From the NCBI GenBank assembly GCA_001464765.1, contig LNDV01000030.1, forward strand, positions 208,001-272,000: a DNA stretch of 64,000 bases. Reading direction: 5' to 3'. The DNA is from Betaproteobacteria bacterium Ga0077526. GTDB taxonomy: Bacteria; Pseudomonadota; Gammaproteobacteria; Burkholderiales; Ga0077523. Below are positions 59,806 through 64,000 of the stretch, in pieces. Positions within the stretch are counted from its first letter, which is position 1; each line of letters opens with the position of its first letter. The position numbers and the translations under genes are program-made. The notes under the pieces were generated by a model that saw nothing but the letters and a program-made list of their open reading frames with translations, ran no database searches and was not told where the DNA came from.

Positions 59806-62271
59806 GTGACGCCCTTTTCCCGCGTCGGGAACTGGTTCGCGAACCCCGGAGAATCTCCCGCTTCCCCGGAGGACGTGGGGGGGGCGGATGCCGCTGCACT
59901 CCGGGCCGAGCAGGTCCGAGCGCTGGATGCCGGCGCCTGCACCGCCGTGTTTGCCAATTTGCTGGTTGGTCTGCTGTTCTGCGCCGTCCTGCATGCGGCG
60001 ATTCCTGCGATGCGGCTGGCCGTCTGGTTTTCGGTGCTCGTCGTCGCCCTCGGACTCCGACTCAGCGTGTCGCGGGAGTACCGGCGCCGGCAACCCGAGG
60101 TTTCTGCGGCGCCCCCCTGGGGTTCCGCAATGGTCGCGCTGCTGGCAGCAACCGCGGGGTGCTGGGGTGCGGCGGGCTTCTGGCTCATCCCGGAAGCCCA
60201 GATCCACCAGGCCTTCGTCGGCTTCGTGCTGGCCGGCATGGTCGCCGGCGCGGTATCCACCCTGGCGGTGTCGTTCCGGGCCTACGCGATGTTCGTCGGC
60301 CTGACCGTCTCTCCCTTTGTACTGCGCCAGATCCTCCTCGGCCGGTCGGACCCTCTGCATTTCGGGATGGCGGCCCTTGCTGCGGTGTTCGCCCTCATCA
60401 TGCTGATGGTAGGCGAACGGATCTCGGGGACTTTTCGGACGGCCATGATCCTGCGGTTTCGTGATTCGCGCCGGGCGTCGGAACTCGCAGCTTCCCACGC
60501 CGAGGTGCAGGCTGCGTTCGAATCGCTTCGCGAGGAGGTGTTCCAGCGGCGCGAGGCGCAGTCCCGGCTGCTTCAGTCGGAAGACCGGCTTCGTCTCTAT
60601 GTGGAGCAGTCGCCGGTCGCCCTGATCGAGTGGGATACGGCGTTCCGGGTGATGGAATGGAACGCCGCTGCCACGAGTCTGTTCGGCTACTCTCGCGAGG
60701 AAGCGCTCGGGCGGACGGCTTCGGAGCTGATCGCGACCGTCGGCAGTTGCGAAGAGGTGGCCCGTCTCTGGAACGACGTGCTCCGGGAGCGGCGCGGCGC
60801 CACGATCCGGCTCCGTAATCGGACTCGAGCCGGCCGGGAGGTGGCCTGCGAATGGCACTACACCCCGCTGGTCGATGCCAGCGAGCGCCTGCGGTCCGTC
60901 GCGAGCCTCGCCCTGGATGCGACGGAGCGGCAAGTCGTGGAAGGGCGGGTCGAGAGACTCTCGTCCAGCGATTCGCTCACCGGCCTCGCCAACCGGACGC
61001 TGTTCATGCGCGAAGTGGCGCGCGCGGTTGAGCGGCACCGGGGTGGCTCGGGCAGGATCGCGGCCGTGGTCCTGGATCTCGACCGATTCAAGCTGATCAA
61101 CGAGTCCATGGGCCATGAGTGCGGCGATCAGCTGCTCGTCCTGGCCGCCGAGAGGGTGCGCAACGCGCTGCCGTCGGGCGCTCTCATCGCGCGCTATGGA
61201 GAAGACGAGTTCGCGATCCTGCTCGACCCCGGCTCGGAGGAAGGTCAGGCGCTACCGCTCGCGCAGGGCATCCGCGCTGCGTTCCATGCACCGTTCGTCT
61301 TCGGGTCCCGCGAGGTCTTCGTGACCGTGAGCGTGGGAGTAGCCGTGTTTCCCTACGACGGCGAGACGCCCGATACGCTGCTGGAAAATGCCGGGGCTGC
61401 GCTGTCCCATGCCAAGCGGCGCGGCCGCGACAACGTGCAGTGCTATTCGGCGGAGCTCACCCGCCGCGCCAAGGTGAGAGTCGGCGCAGAGACCCGACTG
61501 CGACAGGCTTTCGAGCGGGAGGAGTTCACGCTCCTGTACCAGCCGGTGGTCGACCTGCATACGTCCATGATCGTGGGGGCCGAAGCTCTGCTGCGCTGGC
61601 GGCTTGCGGATCGGGGGCTGGTCTCGCCGGTCGAGTTCATCGAGGTGGCGGAGGAGAGCGGGCTCATCGTGCCCCTCGGCGAGTGGGCCTTGCGGAAGGC
61701 CTGCCAGGACCTCGCCGGATGGCAAACCACGGGAAGCCCCGGTTGCCGCCTGTCGATCAACCTGTCCGCCCGGCAGTTCCGCCATCCTGGCGTTGTCGGA
61801 GCCATTCAGGACGCGCTCGATGCCGCAGGTCTGCCCGCGTCGTGTCTCACCGTGGAACTGACCGAAACCTTGCTGATGGAGAACGATGCGCGCGGCCGCG
61901 GCGTGCTGGAGCAGCTTCGCGCGCGGGGCGTACGGGTGGCGATCGACGACTTCGGCACCGGTTTCTGCGGGCTCGGATATCTGCGGGACTTTCCCGTGGA
62001 TGTACTCAAGATCGACCGGTCGTTCGTCAGGGACATTCCGATGAATGCCGCCGACGTCGCGATCGTGCGGGCCATCACCGCCATGGCGCGCAGCCTCCGG
62101 CTGCGGACGGTCGCGGAAGGCGTCGAATCGCCGGACCAGAAACTCTTCCTTGCCGCCGAGGGCTGTGACGAGGCGCAGGGATTTCTCTTCGGCCGCCCCA
62201 TGGACGCCGCGTCGCTGGGTTCGCACCTCGCCGCGCAGTCCGGGGCCGGCTCGTCCGATTCCAATACCTGA
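59806..62271 (+). CDS. Membrane-bound PAS-GGDEF-EAL cyclic-di-GMP protein
   Basis: An 821-residue protein. Several hydrophobic helices (~40-205) are followed by a short coiled coil, a PAS domain (~260-375, with YVEQSPVALIEWD), a GGDEF domain (~385-550) and an EAL domain (~560-810). The cyclase signature is RYGEDEF (near 465), with Glu replacing the second Gly. The EAL site looks complete: EALLRW near 592, INLSARQF, ELTET, DDFGTG and EGVE. It is likely a phosphodiesterase, with the GGDEF part perhaps a GTP sensor. It is followed after 23 bp by the reductase gene. Confidence 0.92.
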   Translation: MTPFSRVGNWFANPGESPASPEDVGGADAAALRAEQVRALDAGACTAVFANLLVGLLFCAVLHAAIPAMRLAVWFSVLVVALGLRLSVSREYRRRQPEVSAAPPWGSAMVALLAATAGCWGAAGFWLIPEAQIHQAFVGFVLAGMVAGAVSTLAVSFRAYAMFVGLTVSPFVLRQILLGRSDPLHFGMAALAAVFALIMLMVGERISGTFRTAMILRFRDSRRASELAASHAEVQAAFESLREEVFQRREAQSRLLQSEDRLRLYVEQSPVALIEWDTAFRVMEWNAAATSLFGYSREEALGRTASELIATVGSCEEVARLWNDVLRERRGATIRLRNRTRAGREVACEWHYTPLVDASERLRSVASLALDATERQVVEGRVERLSSSDSLTGLANRTLFMREVARAVERHRGGSGRIAAVVLDLDRFKLINESMGHECGDQLLVLAAERVRNALPSGALIARYGEDEFAILLDPGSEEGQALPLAQGIRAAFHAPFVFGSREVFVTVSVGVAVFPYDGETPDTLLENAGAALSHAKRRGRDNVQCYSAELTRRAKVRVGAETRLRQAFEREEFTLLYQPVVDLHTSMIVGAEALLRWRLADRGLVSPVEFIEVAEESGLIVPLGEWALRKACQDLAGWQTTGSPGCRLSINLSARQFRHPGVVGAIQDALDAAGLPASCLTVELTETLLMENDARGRGVLEQLRARGVRVAIDDFGTGFCGLGYLRDFPVDVLKIDRSFVRDIPMNAADVAIVRAITAMARSLRLRTVAEGVESPDQKLFLAAEGCDEAQGFLFGRPMDAASLGSHLAAQSGAGSSDSNT

Positions 62272-62294
62272 TTGATTGAGAAGAGGGGAACGCA

Positions 62295-63335
62295 ATGCGT
62301 TACCGACCGCTAGGCAGCAGCAGCCTGAACGTGTCCGAGATCTGTCTCGGCACCATGACCTTCGGCGAACAGAATACGGAACCCGAAGCGCACGCCCAGC
62401 TCGACCGGGCCTTCGCGCGGGGCGTGAACTTCATCGATACGGCAGAGATGTATCCGGTCCCCCCCAACGCCGAGACCCAGGGACGCACGGAGTCCTACGT
62501 GGGATCGTGGCTGGTGCGTCAGCCGCGCGATCGCGTCATCCTGGCAACCAAGCTCACGGGTCCCGGGCGCGGATTCGCCTGGGTGCGGGGCGGAAGGCTC
62601 GCGATCGACGCCAAGGGCGTGGCCGAAGCGATCGAAGGCAGTCTCAAGCGGCTGCGGACAGACTACGTGGATCTCTACCAGATCCACTGGCCTGACCGAT
62701 ATGTGCCGACGTTCGGCAAGATCCACTATGACCCGTCCCAGGAGCGCGACTCGGTTCCGATCGACGAGCAGGTGGCGGCGCTGGGCGGGCTCGTCCGGGC
62801 CGGTAAAGTCCGCTACATCGGCCTCAGCAACGAGACGCCCTGGGGAGTGATGGAGTTCTTGCGGGCAGCCAGGGAGCAGGGGCTGCCGGCCGTCGCATCC
62901 ATTCAGAATGCCTACAACCTCCTCAACCGGACCTTCGAGGCAGGACTGTCTGAGATCACCCGGCAGTGCAACGTGCCGCTGATTCCCTACAGTCCCCTGG
63001 GCTTCGGACATCTCACCGGAAAGTACCTGGACGGGGGCGGGCCGGCGGCTGCCCGGCTCGTCCGGTTCCCCCCGTTCGGCCAGCGTTACCAGAAGCCCAA
63101 CGTCGAAAGTGCGGTCCGCTCCTACACGGAGCTCGCCCGCAGTCGGGGGATGAGTCCAGCCACGTTAGCGCTTGCTTTCGTGAACTCCCGGTGGTTCGTG
63201 GCCAGCACGATCATCGGCGCGACGAGTATCGAGCAGTTGGAGGAGAACATCGCGTCCGCGGATGTCACGCTCGACCAGGAGACGCTGGAGGCCATCGAGC
63301 GGATCCATCTCGGCAATCCGAACCCGGCGGTGTAA
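62295..63335 (+). CDS. Aldo/keto reductase (Tas-like)
   Basis: A 346-residue NADPH-dependent aldo/keto reductase. The catalytic tetrad is visible: Asp and Tyr in FIDTAEMYP, Lys in VILATKLTG, and His in YQIHWPDRY. The C-terminal NADP-binding part includes VASTIIGATSIEQLEEN. Length and the QIHWPDRY sequence resemble E. coli Tas. AGGGG lies 6-10 bases upstream of the ATG. The natural substrate is not known. It may be co-transcribed with the GGDEF-EAL gene. Confidence 0.9.
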   Translation: MRYRPLGSSSLNVSEICLGTMTFGEQNTEPEAHAQLDRAFARGVNFIDTAEMYPVPPNAETQGRTESYVGSWLVRQPRDRVILATKLTGPGRGFAWVRGGRLAIDAKGVAEAIEGSLKRLRTDYVDLYQIHWPDRYVPTFGKIHYDPSQERDSVPIDEQVAALGGLVRAGKVRYIGLSNETPWGVMEFLRAAREQGLPAVASIQNAYNLLNRTFEAGLSEITRQCNVPLIPYSPLGFGHLTGKYLDGGGPAAARLVRFPPFGQRYQKPNVESAVRSYTELARSRGMSPATLALAFVNSRWFVASTIIGATSIEQLEENIASADVTLDQETLEAIERIHLGNPNPAV

Positions 63336-63529
63336 GGTTTTTCGAGGCTGACTGCGGCGCCTGCAGGTCGCGCTCAGCGCGCCACATCCCTCCGGCATTT
63401 GGCGGGTCGGCATTCAAGTAACTGGTTTATTGGGGGTTTTCTGCTCAGCCGTAGAATCGTCGGGCTTGCGCGACGAGCCGATGCGGCTTCGGACGGGTCG
63501 ATCCCTGGCGCGGAAATGCTCCGGATTCA

Positions 63530-63558
63530 TTGACAGCCCGTGCGGGCATCAAGATAAT
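63530..63558 (+). promoter_or_regulatory. Near-consensus sigma-70 promoter of the tRNA operon
   Basis: TTGACA (63530-63535), a 17-base spacer, then GATAAT (63553-63558). The following sequence is GC-rich (TGCGCG), like the discriminator of stable-RNA promoters that respond to ppGpp/DksA. The -10 is 13 bp before the mature tRNA-Tyr, leaving a very short leader. Confidence 0.8.
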
Positions 63559-63571
63559 TGCGCGTTTCGTC

Positions 63572-63656
<85 letters not shown>

Positions 63657-63792
63657 CTCAGGCGATCTTCGCGCTTGCCGATCCGGTCGGCGAGTGAGGA
63701 TCAACGGATCAGCGTATCCGGGGCTCGAGTGGCGGAAAAACAGGCAGTTGCGGAGTGGTAGTCGGTGTCCGGCGAAGGCCGGGCAGGTAAAG

Positions 63793-63866
63793 GCGGGTGT
63801 AGCTCAATGGTAGAGCAGAAGCCTTCCAAGCTTACGACGAGGGTTCGATTCCCTTCACCCGCTCCA
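63793..63866 (+). tRNA. tRNA-Gly (TCC)
   Basis: A 74-base tRNA. Acceptor GCGGGTG pairs with CACCCGC, followed by T and an encoded CCA. The anticodon loop CTTCCAA gives anticodon TCC at 63825-63827, reading GGA/GGG. The T arm is GGGTTCGATTCCC. It lies 136 bp after tRNA-Tyr, probably on the same transcript. In betaproteobacteria this pair is usually followed by tRNA-Thr and tuf, which would be beyond the window. Confidence 0.95.
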
Positions 63867-64000
63867 GTGCAGCGGTACACCGCGCATCCGGAGTCAGCAG
63901 CGCAAAGGCTTGAGAATCAGTGTCGTGTGCCAGCTTCATGGCGCAGGACGTAGGGAATGTAAGTTGGGTTTGTGAAACGAGTCAAGCACGAGTCAAGCGG

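Noticed and set aside
63939..64000. A gene starting at the ATG at about 63939 and a short tandem repeat (ACGAGTCAAGC twice) at the window edge
   Set aside because: Only ~20 codons are visible, without a ribosome-binding site or a recognisable sequence. The repeat is too short to call an attachment site.

Overview
The window is GC-rich, densely coded chromosomal DNA that looks betaproteobacterial (Burkholderiales or a near relative). The evidence is the XrtB/PEP-CTERM accessory genes (EpsA-type regulator, EpsL-type outer-membrane protein, exosortase-associated CAAX protease, one PEP-CTERM protein), a DUF3567-type small protein, and a tRNA-Tyr/tRNA-Gly pair of the kind that precedes a tuf gene in this class. 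I see no insertion sequence, prophage, CRISPR array or rRNA.

Layout. 1-1018: end of a four-carbon acid sugar kinase and its aldolase partner (otnK-otnC). 1068-3872: a small unknown, a MATE exporter and a secreted RidA-like protein. 3882-7290: an EEP-family hydrolase divergent from an arsenic operon (arsR, arsI-like, acr3, GNAT); arsC lies apart at 21935-22435. 7295-10237: a small membrane protein, an M14-type deacylase and a carboxylate-amine ligase. 10423-20219: one tightly packed operon for a type II secretion/type IV pilus-like machine (GspG, F, E, PilM/N/O/P-like, a secretin with a cohesin-like tail, three more pseudopilins). 20316-21904: an ankyrin protein coupled to the EpsA-type LuxR regulator.

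22859-43125: the most distinctive part. It holds a PEP-CTERM protein, a periplasmic-binding-protein-like protein, a two-partner-secretion transporter (TpsB), a 3565-residue TpsA exoprotein, then an ExbB fused to DUF2341-LamG-like domains, ExbD, a TonB-like protein with a lipobox, a coiled-coil porin and a coiled-coil periplasmic protein. I read the TpsB-to-coiled-coil run as one functional unit: a giant surface exoprotein with a dedicated proton-motive-force motor. 43212-45155 is the CAAX protease and EpsL pair.

45063-49006: a protein with two RNA-polymerase-alpha-CTD-like repeats, an otnI/hyi-type isomerase, a lipoprotein, a Gfo/Idh/MocA dehydrogenase and a Rap1a/Tai-like protein. 49565-55564: dksA, a second exbB-exbD pair and a MoxR/DUF58/transglutaminase operon. 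55596-63335: an ABC substrate-binding protein divergent from a lactate permease, a DUF3567 protein, RidA, a GGDEF-EAL protein and an aldo/keto reductase. The window ends with tRNA-Tyr and tRNA-Gly behind a near-consensus sigma-70 promoter.

All functions are from reading the translations and motifs by eye; no database search was run.
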